Below, in pieces: positions 33,915 through 46,470 of a stretch of DNA of 64,000 nucleotides. The position numbers and the translations under genes were made by a program. The notes beneath the pieces were generated by a model. That model was not told the DNA's origin, searched no databases, and saw only the letters and a program-made list of their open reading frames with translations. Within the stretch, counting starts at the first letter, position 1, and each line of letters starts with the position of its first letter. Origin of the DNA: Adiantum capillus-veneris (taxonomy: Eukaryota > Streptophyta > Polypodiopsida > Polypodiales > Pteridaceae); assembly GCA_014529385.2 (NCBI GenBank), contig CM043958.1, forward strand, positions 75,387,169-75,451,168, read 5' to 3'.

Positions 33915-34213
33915 TTTTAGAAACAACATGAGATATTTTACAAGTAGCTTGAACTGCTATGGCTGGAATTCTAATTTCAGACAAGAGTCTTTTAGCTCTT
34001 TCCTGGCACTAGCTTACATCTTATAGAGAGATGGAAAATTTACTATGAAGAGAGAGAACCGATTTCAGAAACTACATGAGATATTTTACAAGTAGCTTGA
34101 ACTGCTATGGCTGGAATTCCAATTTCAGACATGAGTCTTTTAGCTCTTTCCTGGCACCAGCTTACATCTTGTAGAGAGATGGAAAATTTACTATGAAGAG
34201 AGAGAATCGATTT
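33915..34213. repeat. ~148-bp tandem duplication
   Basis: Two adjacent copies share GATATTTTACAAGTAGCTTG, TGCTATGGCTGGAATTC and GATGGAAAATTTACTATGAA with few differences. No protein is supported. Confidence 0.85.
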
Positions 34214-34589
34214 CAGTTTAGCTTGATGTATCAAATCAGCCCAGACCCTAATGCTAGCTTTGAATTACTTATGGGTTTTTCTGCAAAGCTTAAAATTAGA
34301 TTTACCTACAAAAATGCCAAACCAAGTAGAATCTAGCATGAAAGACAAATAATTAGTAAAAAATTTCCTTGGAAGGTTTCCATGAAGCCTTGATTGTGTC
34401 CATGCCTTCCACATTCTGCAAACCAGCTTGGAACCTAATGGGATGAAAGAGACAGGAGATAGCAGAAATCTCTTTGAGGAAGGGTAGGAAGCGAGCTTTT
34501 TGAGTAAGCTTTTTTTTTCATGGAGCGAGCTTCTTTCTATGGCTTCACAAAATTAGCTCGCCTTTGGTGCCAATACCTTTGGGCACGAA

Positions 34590-34776
<187 letters not shown>

Positions 34777-35210
34777 CAATAAACTCTGAAAGAGATTAAG
34801 ATGACATGCTGACATGGCAGTCTGTACGGGCAATGGCGTGGCAAGACAATACAATTTTTTGCATTTTTCATTGCTGGTGCCACGTGGCAGGCTATACAAA
34901 TTTTTACAAATTACGTTGGCTGCTTTTGGAGAGCCCACCGCTAGCTTTTGCGAGAAGATGCTTTTGGGTTGATGTGCTTTTAGTATTGAAGCTTTTTAGG
35001 GCTCTGCTTTTGGGCATCCCTTGTAAGTTTAAAAGAGCCCTTGGGCCTCTTACTTTTGAGAACATCTGGACGTAGAGTCTGAGAGCAGAGGGGACCCTCA
35101 AGAGTTGTACTTTTTTGTGAGCAATAATAAAGGAATACCAAAAGGAGTGCCAGTCTTTGGGGCGAGTGCTTCTAGGCATGGATGATGGAACTCCACCGTA
35201 TTGTGTCGAC

Positions 35211-35267
<57 letters not shown>

Positions 35268-35340
35268 AAAGTTCAATGATTTTGCAGCTTCTATTCATGT
35301 GTTGCTATTGATTTCTCGTTTGGAGTCCAAGTGTGTAACA
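34777..35340 (+). repeat. Gypsy G1 LTR (plus strand)
   Basis: It ends TGTGTAACA immediately before a primer-binding site and contains GGAATACCAAAAGGAGTGCC (poly-A region) near 35130 and a (CT)n tract (35214-35264). GGCATCCCTTGTAAG.TT.AAA is the inverse of 2850-2870 in the first LTR. The start is approximate. Confidence 0.7.
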
Positions 35341-35341
35341 A

Positions 35342-35353
35342 TGGTATCAGAGC
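35342..35353 (+). other. Primer-binding site (tRNA-iMet type)
   Basis: TGGTATCAGAGC lies one base after the LTR end. No gag follows within several kilobases, so the element appears to be a large non-coding derivative or is truncated. Confidence 0.85.
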
Positions 35354-35579
35354 TCAGAAAGATTCTCCTTCTACGGATTATCCAATCCTTTATGTAGCAC
35401 ACATAGGTTTTGAAGAGAATTTGACAAAGCAGTCAAGATTTTGTTTGTGGAAGAATCTTTGTGTCCCTACCCCTGACTTATTAGCCACTCCCACCCTTAG
35501 TCCATTGCGCATCGGGTGCACTCCCATCTTCATCACTCTTGTCTTAAGGGGCATAAGCCATAAAGAACCCTAAAGCACA

Positions 35580-37620
35580 AGATCGGCTTTCCTTATAGGC
35601 CGACGCAACCTCACTCTAATCCCCTCTAAAACGCATTGCAAGTCTCTCTTTGACAACGTCTTAGGGTTCTAGGCATCTGACCACCTTGATGCTAAACATA
35701 CCTAATCAACACTTTGGAAACATGCATTCATGTGCTTCGTTCATCAAGGGAACCATTTGTCGCTCGCCAACACCTTTTCCAAGATCGTCTTTCCTTATAG
35801 GCCGACGCAGTCTCACTCTAACGCACTGCATCTTTCCCTCTTTGACCAGCATATGAGGGTTCTAGGCATCAAACCAACTTGACATTTAGCATGGCTACTC
35901 AACACTCTAGAAACATGAAATTCATGTGCTTTGTTCACCAAGGGAACCACTCATCACTTGCCAATGAGAGGAATGCCCATTTTCCCTGTCCTTTGACTAG
36001 TCAAAGTTCCTGGATGGCCTCAACCTGAGCTAGAGTCTTCATACGCGTATGATGTCTCCTAACTCAGAATTTCTCCAAACTTTAATTCTCTCCTTGATGT
36101 ATCTAACCACCCCAAGTCTCAGCTTGTGATTTTGACACTTTTAGTCAGGTCTTGTCACTCCTTTTTCTATTTGGTTGAGTGCAACTTCCCTAGGAGGTTA
36201 GCTAAGCCAAAAGTGATCCAAATTGAATGAAACTTGGTCTCTAGGCCTATTTTGTGATGGAAAACAAGTCTGTAAGCTCGGATGTAAGTTTTGGCCTCTA
36301 ATTTGGGACTTGAGACATCATACGCGTATGATGTCTTTTGTGGCAAAATGAAGTGAATTTTATCCCAAAGACTCTTTATCACTCAAGCAACTCTCAACAA
36401 CTTTTAGAATTCAATTTTCAACATTTTTTGTGCAAGTTATGGTCAATACAAGCATGAACCTTGCTTGATTTCCACCTTTTGGCACTTTTTAGCCCAAATG
36501 GAGCTACGATGATCCAAACAGAGCCAGATCAACGTTGTGTGATGCTCACACCATGGGTAGACAAGATCCAACACCACTTGCCAAGATCATCTTTCCACAT
36601 AGGCTGACACAACCTCACTCTACTCCCTCTGAAACGCATTGTATCTTTCCATCTTTGACCAACATCTTAGGATTCTAGGAATCCCAACCACCTTGACACT
36701 AAACATGCCTAATCAACAATCTAGAGACATGCAATTCATGTGGTTTGTTCGCCAAGGGAACCACTCGTCGCTCGCCAATGAGAGGAATATATATTCTCTC
36801 TAAAATCTGTTGCGTTTTTTCGTTGCTACTGACTCTTGGAGCTACAGTGATCCAAACGGAGCCAAATCAATGGTGTATGTTGCTCATGCTATGGGTAGAC
36901 GAGACTCAACACCACTTGCCAAGATCGTCTTTCCTTATAGGCCGCCACAACCTCACTCTACTCCCTTTGAAACCCATTGCATCTTTCCCTCTTTGCCCAA
37001 TATCCGAGGGTTCTAGGCGTCCAACCACGTTGATACTAAACATGCCTACCCAACACTCTGGAAACTTGTAATTCATGTTTTTTGTTTGCCAAGGGAACCA
37101 CTTGTTGCTTTCTAATGAGAGAAATGCACATTTTCTCTGAAAGCCATTGCGTTTTCTCCATCAACGACGACTCTTGGAGCTACAACGTCGATCCAAACGG
37201 AGGCAGATCGACGGTGTGTGCTACTCATGCCCCTCTCATGCCATGGGTAGACGGGAGCCAACACCACTTGCCAAGATCGTCTTTCCAAATAGAAACATGC
37301 CTACTCAACACTCTAAGAACATGCAATGTGCGTGCTTCGTTCACCAATGGAACCACTCGTCACTTGTCGATGAGAGGAATGCCCATTTTCCTTGACAAGC
37401 ACATTATCACATTGGATCACATTACAATATCGTAATAAGAACAAAGAAGATAATATTTCCAAACACAAATTCCAATAATTGGTATGACAACTGGTTCACA
37501 TTACAATATCACAATAAGAACAAAGAAGCAAACGCAATTCTAAAAACATACAATGCATGTGCTTCGTTCACCAATGGAACTACTAGTCACTCACCAATGA
37601 GAGGAATGCCCATTTTTTTT
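35580..37620. repeat. Array of diverged 190-340 bp repeats
   Basis: A unit containing AAGATCGTCTTTCC.TATAGG, TTAGGGTTCTAGGCAT, ATTCATGTGCTTCGTTC and CACTCGTC.CTCGCCAATGAG recurs near 35580, 35780, 36585, 36920, 37270 and partly 37545. From 36485 on it is embedded in a longer ~340-bp unit that also includes GGAGCTAC.....GATCCAAACGGAG (36488, 36837, 37175). Short open frames within it are repeat products. Confidence 0.8.
36313..36336. repeat. 24-bp perfect palindrome
   Basis: Each half is AGACATCATACG. A second copy with a 14-bp perfect core (TCATACGCGTATGA) lies at 36039-36052. Confidence 0.95.
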
Positions 37621-37880
37621 AGCAAGCACATTATCACCTTGGTTCACATTACAATAACACAATAACTAAAAAGAAAAGAACATTTTCACACACATTTTCC
37701 AATAATTGGTTTGACAAGCTCATTATCACATTGGTTCAAATTACAATATCACAATAAGAACAAAGAAGAGAACACAATTAATACGCATGCGATGTGAATC
37801 AAAGCGTTACTTATTACAACTTTTCAACTTCTACATCGCAAATGTACCTGATGTCTACTAGTATTTGTCCATACCCCACA
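37620..37880. repeat. AT-rich short direct repeats; no gene
   Basis: CACATTACAATATC.CAATAAGAACAAAGAAG recurs around 37425, 37497 and 37738. No coding potential was recognised. Confidence 0.6.
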
Positions 37881-37881
37881 A

Positions 37882-40800
37882 TCAATGATCTAATGGTTTT
37901 CTTTTGGTAAGCCACACTGGCTGTGCTTTCATTATCTTTGGAAGCTTGTCCAAATACATTTCACTATGCTCCATAACCATGAAGTATCGAACCATGTGGC
38001 TACCAAGCAATGCAAGAATACGTGTCTCCTCCATATACACAACCATATCTCCCTTCTTGGTGTATACATTCAATATTTGATACATATAGCAATGTCTAGG
38101 TTCCATTCCTCCTGCAACGAGAGGACTAGTGAGATATGGGGGGAAATAGAGAAAGAAATTACTTTATACAAAATTAGACTTACCTCTCAATGGTGTTCAT
38201 CTTCTTGCATGGTCCATTCACCTTCTTAAATTGTATCTAGCCATGTGTCCTCATCTGGTTTCAACACCACTTCAGCAATTGGGGTTTGGGTTTTCTTGAA
38301 CACGGTAAGAAGAAGTGAGCTTATGGTCATATTAGCATCCTTGCATACTAGTGTCTTGCAAACTGTGATTGTAGTGTATGCTTACTCCCATCTTGCAGCT
38401 CCTGCAGCATCAAGGACCATTCGATGCTGGCTAGGTATGCAAACAACAGTGAACATGCCATTTTCATCTGCTGTCAAAAAACTCAGATGTGCAACTTTGC
38501 CAAAATGAAAAACGTCCATGTCATTCCATTCCTATGTAGTTGGCCACGGCATGCCATACACAAGGCAATTTGGTGGCAAAAGTATGATTGAAGTGGATAC
38601 AGAGACAGCCACCCAAACCCCATCTTAGACATACACGTGATGGTCCTTTTTTTAACGCCCTTCGATACCTACCAACATGGAACTAACAATCTCCATTTCT
38701 TGCATGCATGTATTTAAATAGGAAATAGACACATTTTTCTCGTCGAACACTAAACACAAAGGGCAAATTAAAGTAGTTGGTTAGCAGCTACGCTCGCAAA
38801 AATGATAGCATTTAAAATATTAAAATTGGCCCTACAAAAACCCGGCTCAGTGCTTGTCACCATTCGAAAATCTCCCTCCTAATCTAACAATTGCTGCAAG
38901 GACTGGGAGAATTCTTTGAGCTCTTTTTCAATTGGCCCAATCCCACCGTGCTCTATAGTACAGAACAGTCAGAACAGTTTTCATAAAGGCAAGATCCTTG
39001 CATTCTTTTCTAACTAGAATAACACCAAAAATTTGCAACTCACTTATTTCCTTTAGATTGATTGAGGAGGGTTTCTTTCCTATGTCTTTTGAAGTCCCAA
39101 TTTGTAACCAAATATTGTTAGCAAAGTCCTAGTTTGAAAATGATGCGTTCAAAACATTCTAAGATCAAAGCGTACTTTAGATTACGATACTTGGATGACT
39201 TTCTTGGACTCGAGGGCTGTTCTTATTGCAAAAGTAAGTTTTGTAGGTGTTTTCGTCATCTCTACTTGGACAGCTCTTCGTGCATGTTCCTCCCTCTCTT
39301 TGACAACATAATTATTTTTTGGCCGAGAATCTGCCTTCCTTATACTCTAGAAACCATGAACACAAAAAATAAATTGTTGTGTTGAAGTTACGTGCCAATT
39401 GTGTTGGGTTGAAAATGGTTTCTTTTTTTGAGATGTTGAGGAGGGTGGATAGACTATGAGCGCTTCTAAGGTTGAAGCTATGCCTGGTCAACCACCTACA
39501 TAATCAGAAGCTATCAATCCAATTGTATGCGATCCACATTCAGGCCACCGAATGACAGAAGTGCCTAGAGAAATATTCCAACTTGCAAAGTCATATGTGA
39601 ACGGTGTCAATGAACGCTTTCTTAATCTCAAGGCTATCTCTTGTTGAAGACTTAAATTTACCGAGCTCGTATTGGAACACCTCAATTTTATGAGCCAACT
39701 TTGCTTCATCTAAGAAAGAATCAAGCATCTCTTCTGGACCAAGCTTGGCTCTAATATCTCTCATGTTGTTGTATAGAATATGAGCTTCACGCTCTATGGT
39801 GTTCTATAGAACCTCCATACGCATTCATTCACGGAACGAGGCATGGTCAACTATAATACCAAAAATAGAGAAGAACGCCAATTACATCGAGAAAAACATA
39901 CCATTTTTTATTTTGCGCAAAACAAAACGAAAGATAGTACATGTGTGCGAAATATCCAAACTCTTGACATTTATTGGAGGCCGTTACTCAAAGAATATAA
40001 CTTTTCTTTTGCGGAAAAAGATCGACACACACTAGCACGTACAATCTATCCTTTAGTAATCCACTTGGGTGGATTAGTCCATTCAATAGTCCACAGAGTT
40101 CTGATAATCAAATTAGCACTGGACATAGAGCAATGATCCACAATACACTTCCTTACCTCTACCATTCATCACCCAAATTGGGATCTACAATAGCGAGTGG
40201 CTATTTTGTCCTCCTCCTACTCGGACCATCTCCTTCAAAAAAGCCTTCTTGTAGTGTTGTTGAAACTTTGAAGGTAGCAGAGTATCCTTTTCAGTCTGTA
40301 GTTGTTTCAAGGCTATAGCGTACTTGTCCTATGATACATTGCAACCTATGAGATGCACACATTGAGAAAATGAAAATTACATAATAAGGTATACTCACCG
40401 GATTCAACAATTGTGACATCACTGCCACCACTAGGACATGGTACCACGCTTTCTTTCCATATTTTTTTCAATATATGATTACATCCAATTGTAGATTGTG
40501 AAATTTGTCTTCTTAACCAAGGCGTATTTTGAAGCTAACCCTATTGCACGCACCATCCAAAACATGTCATTGTATGAAGTGGTGACATATCCAGAATCAT
40601 TCAACCTGCAAATCACCTCAAAACACGAATCAAAATAATTATGCATTTTAGGAGAAGTTTAGAATGGCCAATGGTGGTTAAACTTACCTATTGATGTGTA
40701 TCACAATGCTCAAATTATTTGTCTTGTTATAATCATCCACCTTCACAAGCTCTAGTCGAACTCTTGGATACATTGAAGCATCGTTTTTTAAAAGTAATAG

Positions 40801-42056
40801 TCGTAAACACGAGTATTTTTGAAACATTATATTGATTGGCATTTTGAAGTGACAATTGCAAAGCTAAGAATAACCCACATGTTCGCAACACTCCCATCCA
40901 AGTTGTGAGCCGACGATTCCCATCCCAAGTGTAGAGAATCTTCCCACTCAAATCACTCCAACATGTATTTGCAATTTCATGCTCAAAACCTTCATTGGCC
41001 AAGTACCACAAACTATCCCATTGCTCTGTAATCTTGCTGCTCACTAGACCTGTTGGATGACTAGGAGCATCAAGAGAACAAATGAATGAACCCTTTGGTT
41101 CAAAGTACCTCTCTATCAAGAACGCTTCGGCGAGAGACTGCAGTATCTTGGGATTCCAGCTAACCTGCCTTGCCTTCTCCAATTTCAAGAGACGACAAAG
41201 CTGCACCCAAGGCAACTGTTGTTCTCGCTCGTCCTGCTCGAGAAAATTTTAAGATATATGCCAAAATGAATTTATAACTGAGTGACCCAATCAAAGTTCT
41301 GGAGGACTACTTACTTTTATTTTGTGAGATGCTTTGATAGCATGTCCTGATGAAGGGTAACGTCCTTATTTATGGGAAACTCTCCCTCAACATTAGCTCC
41401 CTCTTTAATGTAAGCTTCAATCTCTTCATCATCAAGCTCTTCTTTAAATTCTTCTCTCTCTAGTATGGATGTTCTGATTCATACGGGATGTGTTCTTTAG
41501 CAGCCTTGTCTTTTTACTCTTTCCCTTTCTATCATATGTGTACTGATAGGTCTGACTCTAGTACTCAGAATTGTCATCTCACTCTCTGTGCCTGGATGTA
41601 ATTGTGATGGCATGTCCATTGGAGGCTTTGTGGATGCGACCTCTTGTCCAATGTCCTCAAGAATTTTCTAAAATGAATGGTAAGAAAGGACCATATCAAA
41701 ATGTAAATATAATACTGGAGATTCAAAATCAATCAAGTGGTCCAGAAATCAAATCCTACCAGCTCTTCTTTGGGCCAAGCAACAATGGTGTTCACGGCAC
41801 AACGCAAAGTTTTTGTGTCTTTATCCATTGGATTGAGTTGACGCAAAGGTGCATCCTTACCAGCATAAACTTAAACCACATATACACCATAATATCCACT
41901 AGTCATTCTTGAGCCATACAAAACGTCCAAATTTCATACCTTTGTTATTTTTCCTCTACCAATAGCTTCTCCATTGTTCCAAAATTCAACTAATTCTCCC
42001 ACAGTTCTTTTATTTCTCGCCAAGGGAACAACTTTCTTTGCTTTTGTGGGAGCCAT
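37882..42056 (-). pseudogene. ParB-like / DNA amino-methyltransferase-like multi-exon locus 1 (decayed)
   Basis: Exon 1 (42056-41940) starts MAPTKAKKVVPLARNKR, contains ELVEFWNNGEAIGRG and ends at donor AAAG|GTATGA. Further coding pieces: about 41863-41755 (DAPLRQLNPMDKDTKTLRCA), about 41660-41300 (an acidic EELDDEEIEAYIKEG), 41240-40740 (ParB-like), about 39800-39590 (helical, EMLDSFLDEAKLAHKIEVF), 38650-38190 (methyltransferase motif-IV region, CLVYGMPWPTT) and 38106-37882 (motif-I-like KKGDMVVYMEETRILALLG). Order and motifs parallel the locus at 57.1-61.2 kb. At least four in-frame stops in the 38.2-38.65 kb piece and a degraded motif I indicate a pseudogene. Confidence 0.6.
40733..41240 (-). 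pseudogene. ParB/Srx-like domain exon of locus 1
   Basis: It contains QLCRLLKLEKARQVSWNPK, ERYFEPKGSFICSL, and EQWDSLWYLANEGFEHEI leading to ILYTWDGNRRLTTWMGVL. These align with locus 2: LCRLIPYARVRGL, GYMQEKGAFIVSVW, SSWDPIWVDIYKEFEIEL and MFYVWEGNHRTVAWMAAI. The G-N-R-R tetrad (40921-40910) replaces G-N-H-R. ParB/Srx-fold domains carry a G-x-H-R-type motif in this position after a first strand. The fold assignment is inference from that motif and its spacing; homology between the two loci is seen directly. Confidence 0.65.
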
Positions 42057-42299
42057 GTCTATTGGAGGACTGCGAAATAGAGAAAATAACTTGGATATTG
42101 ATTTCAAGAACATATAGATAAACATGGCATATAGATAGTTTGTTACAGATAGTAATATGATGCTACTAAATATAGTATTACTACACATGCCAAACAAGAA
42201 CATTGAAAGAACCTAATGATATTCACATAGCAAAGTGCTCTTCGATCAAAACTTCTCATCGACAATCATCCTAGAGCTTGTAACTTAAAAGATATTTAT

Positions 42300-44700
42300 G
42301 TGTTATAGAGGAAGAGAAAGGTATTATAATAAAATTGTGGTCATTGTTGTAATGAATCTACAATGTGGTAGTTGATATTCTAGGTTATTATTAGATAGTG
42401 GCTCTTAGTCATGTTTCTAGGGCGCTTAGCACCCCTATCACTTGAGGGGTTGGTACCTCGTCCACATCCTCCTCCTCGGATTCCTTTCCCCACCATATGG
42501 TCTCCTCAAGTCTATTGCAAGTGACCGTTTTTGCTTGATTATGGGGTGCCCAGTGCCCCAAGATTGTAGATTAATGAGATTTCTAACTATATTGAGATTG
42601 CAGGGGATATAGGGTCACATACTTTAGGTACATAAACCTCTATTGCTACACTATCAATGATATTGTGATGATTTCAAAATCTATAGAGGGTTTTCATGTT
42701 TTTGGGGTGTCTAGCGTCCAAATATGCATCAAACAATCGTCTTCAACTTTGTTTGGATTGTAGATTGATGAGATTTTTTACTATATTGAGACTGCAGAGG
42801 ATATATGGTCAGTGTTTTTAAATACATGAAACCTCTACTGCTAATATTGTGCTAATTTTAGTCTACAAAGGGTTTGCAAAGACATTTGAATCTGTTAAAT
42901 GCTTATTCAGATGATAGTATAGATTCTAGGGCACTTAGCGCTCCAACATGCTAAGGGGTTGGAAATTGGATGGGAGTAACTGTTGCTACCAGCTCCTACT
43001 CATAACTCATACCAAATCTAGCTAAAGAAAGATCTCAAGCAATTATGCCAGAGTATGTGGGACGCCTACTAGCACTCTAGCTATATTGTGTGGTTGCTGC
43101 TATTTTGCTAGTCTTTAGGGCGCTTAGCACCCCTAGATACAAGGGCAAAATTGTAAATGTTTTTTTGTTAAGGCTCTAGGGTGCCTAGCACCTCAGGATG
43201 CACGGGAGAGTTCTCGATGCTCACATAGAGGGAGATTTCAGTTTTCGCAAGTCTTGGGTGCGTAGTGCCTCGAGATGCACAAGAGACTATGTCGATCTCA
43301 TTTTTGCTATAGCATGGGGTGCTTAGCACCCCATGATGCAAGGGAGACTTGTTCAATCTTTGGTATTGGAAGACTCCAAGGTGCCTAGCGCCCCAAGATG
43401 CATGTGGGGATTTTCAAAGACTCTTGGGCGCATAGAACCCCAAGAGTGCGAAGAGAGCAAGAGAGAAAGGGAGACTTGTTCAAGATTCTTTTTTGGAAGA
43501 TTCTAGGGCGAAGAGAGCAAGAGCGCGAAGAGAGCAAGAGCGCCTAGCGCCCGAAGACATACCAAGATAGGAAGAGAGCTCGAAGCATGTCAACAGAACC
43601 TAACCATGCCTGTAGAACACAAGGGGGATCTACAAGCCATCAAGTTACTGAGGGTAATGGTAAGGCATGTGCTTGATCATCACTCGGTTGGAATTCCAAT
43701 GTCCTTTCATGTCCTCTAGTAGGACACTTGAACTATGTTTAATGACACCATAAGGAGGATACTCCAAAAGATTAGAGTGTGCTAAAAATTCAGATAATGT
43801 ATGATTTGATAAAGAAAATGCCTCATTTGAGGGGCAATATTGTTTTTGGAAAATTGACCACATTATGTGGCTATGCTTTTTCAAACTATAATTTTTGCAA
43901 GCCTCTGGGATGCATAGCACCCAAAAATGCATGGGCAAGATATTGTGCTTACTTTAGAGTCTCTAGAGGGTTTGCAAAGAAATAAAAATTTGGGGTTCCT
44001 AGCACCCCAATATGCTTTGAGGCTCCCTCCTCTATCTGCCACCCACCTTATTTGACATCTACCACTTCCACCTGCCAACTGTCCCACTCTCTGTCCTTCC
44101 CAGCCTTGCATGACTCCAACCCTTCACCTTTCATTTCATCTCTTTACTCAAGGGGCAATTGCTACTATTCTTCTTAGTTAACCACTTCAAAAACGTTTGT
44201 GGAACTTACTCATAAGAGACAATTGACCTATTGCCAGAGGGAGTTATGCATCATTCATAGTGGTCCAACTAGAGAATTCCTAGGGTGCTAGTCATAACTC
44301 ACACCAAAGCTAGTTAGATTGGAATCGCGAGGCAAGCTGGGGCTAGGCACCTTGTTAGAGCATTGAGTTGGCAACCTGGGGTGCTAGGAAACTTGGGCAT
44401 ACCTAGCCAATTAAGGCCTCTGACTTCTTTCTCTACAAAAGGAGACACAAGTTTCAATTATAATCATGTTAACTAGATACCATACCAAGACACGATTTTC
44501 TTTGATTGTATATTAATAAGTTTTTAATAATTTGTCTATCTCGCAGCTTATAATCTGGGGTGCCTAGCACCCCAACATGCTGAGGGGTTGCTTCTGTTCA
44601 ATTACAAGAATCTAGGGTGTTGTTGGATGCAAAGGGTTGCCCCTAAATAAAACCTTTGATGCTTGGTTGACTTATCATTACTAGTCAAAGGACTCGATAA
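42300..44700. repeat. Array of short palindromic motifs GGGGTGCCTAGCACCCC
   Basis: Fourteen copies or close variants occur at about 42421, 42543, 42704, 42929, 43118, 43178, 43256, 43316, 43380, 43426, 43540, 43907, 43992 and 44557. Most are followed by AAGATGCA or AACATGC and then a G-rich triplet. Spacings vary from 46 to 565 bp. Parts of the array are also diverged ~200-bp direct repeats (for example 42567-42720 versus 42765-42900). It lies directly 5' of locus 1 (start codon 42056, minus strand). No protein is encoded. Confidence 0.85.
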
Positions 44701-44991
44701 CATTATTAACGACCAACCTGATTATTGTGCCCTACGTGATTTATCTTTATTGTCTTCCAAGCCTAGGTTTGAAAACACTTTTGGCATACATTCAAGTATA
44801 ATACACTCCAACTTCAACTCTATTTCTAAGTTAACACTTTGAAATCACAAGTTGAAGATTCTAATCTAAAAATTCTCTATCTCTCTCTATTGTATTGATT
44901 TTTTATCTCTCTAGTGGAATACACTTGGGTCAAATTACTTTCCCCTAAATGCACTAAGCCAAATATACCTAGATTAAGAATTTTATTCAAG

Positions 44992-44995
<4 letters not shown>

Positions 44996-45063
<68 letters not shown>
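44996..45063. repeat. (CT)n microsatellite, about 33 units
   Basis: Uninterrupted CT run; no gene in 44600-45300. Confidence 0.95.
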
Positions 45064-45065
<2 letters not shown>

Positions 45066-45304
45066 CATCCACAACATGGAATTTTCCATGCTCTTATAAT
45101 CATGTTCTTCAATTGAGTAATCTCGGTTCAAGACTTTCATTTGCCAATATGGAATAGGACACAAAGCATATGAGGTGTGTTGAAACCATATTTAGGTGGT
45201 TGATAGAAAGCTTCGTTAGGTGTTGTCTAATAAGAACCTATTTACCTATAAATATAACATTAATTGAACGAAAAATTCACTAGTTTATCATCAAGTCATT
45301 GCTC

Positions 45305-46470
45305 ATGGATTCTTCTAAGAAGCGAGTTTATTTTAGGGCTCTATTGCATCGCAACCTTTTGCTATTGATTGTCCACAGAGATATGCTATGATCAACCCAA
45401 AAGATCATGGAGGGTCGAGAAACTCTGAGGTGTTTGCAAATACTTGTGCCTACTTTGAAAGGTGAGATTCAAACTCGTGTGAGGGATGGTGTGACGATAG
45501 GAAAAGATTTCCACTTCGTGTTGGATTTGACTTTTGCAAAGAAATTCTTGATCATTCAAAATGAAGGATCCTCATGTCAAATGACACCTGGCATGTTTCA
45601 AAACAAGAACGGAGAGACTATTATTGATGTTTCATCAAGTTCTTTGGATGAGCTTGATGAAAAACCAATGCTTCCATCCTCTTTGCTTAGTGACAATCGC
45701 AACGAAGAAATAATAAATGACTTTAGCTTTCTTAACAGCCTTGGAACCCATGTCATAGGTCACAACGTGGAGGGTTTTGTGTGTACTACACCCAATTTCA
45801 TTGATACAAAAAGCACTTTGTAGCGCATTCTTTTGGCTAAACACAGGTATCACAAATTGAGCAGAATTATTTCAAGTTGCACAATTATTGAGCAAGTTGA
45901 GGAAATACTACAACACTACAATGGGAATTGTATATACGAATTGCCCCCTATCAATGGTGGTGGCTCAACTATGGTGGGGATGGAACAGAAGTACGATGGT
46001 CATTGCTGGGTGAAGCTAGTGCAAACTAGGGTGAATTTTTTTATTGTGGTGAGGAGAAGCAAATGTGGAGAAAATCTAACGTGCAATAACCGTATGTGTC
46101 CCATTAGAGCTCATAGTGGTGCACCAAACAAGACAACATGAATAGGAAAACTATTGCATGTTATCCCATCATTAGGCATGAAAATTAATGCAAATGGATC
46201 TCTCGCTTGCTTTCATTGTGGTGAATCACCAATAAGGTTACAAGATTTCCCTTGCTATGTATATTATGTGTTGACATACAACAACAAGACTCGTTTTTTC
46301 ATTTATCAAGGTACATATAATCATCCAATGGCCAAAGGAGTGCTTAGATCTGCTATCATAAGAACACATGATCTTGTGTCCCGTGCCATTTTAGACGTAC
46401 CCACGGTAGGACCAAGACAAATGCAATTGAATGTTGCAAAACAAATGGTGATGGGAGTTGTCATATGAGA
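45305..46470 (+). pseudogene. Transposase-like or unknown protein with C/H-rich DNA-binding-like segment, broken
   Basis: Open segments 45407-45823, 45833-46141 and 46154-46468 lie in close succession on the plus strand. The last two contain CWVKLVQTRVNFFIVVRRSK, CGENLTCNNRMCPIR, then CFHCGESP and FFIYQGTYNHPMA. The pattern of spaced cysteines ending in ..G.YNHP resembles the WRKY/GCM-type zinc-binding regions at the N-terminus of plant Mutator-like transposases. I could not find the catalytic domain. Stops at 45821-45823 and 46139-46141 break it. It may instead be a non-transposase gene remnant. Confidence 0.4.

Noticed and set aside
35342-35353. TGGTATCAGAGC sites as tRNA gene fragments
   Set aside because: They sit exactly next to LTR ends, as primer-binding sites do.
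42300-44700. Palindrome array as a CRISPR
   Set aside because: Repeats are short, palindromic and irregularly spaced in eukaryotic DNA, with no conserved full repeat, no regular spacers and no cas genes.
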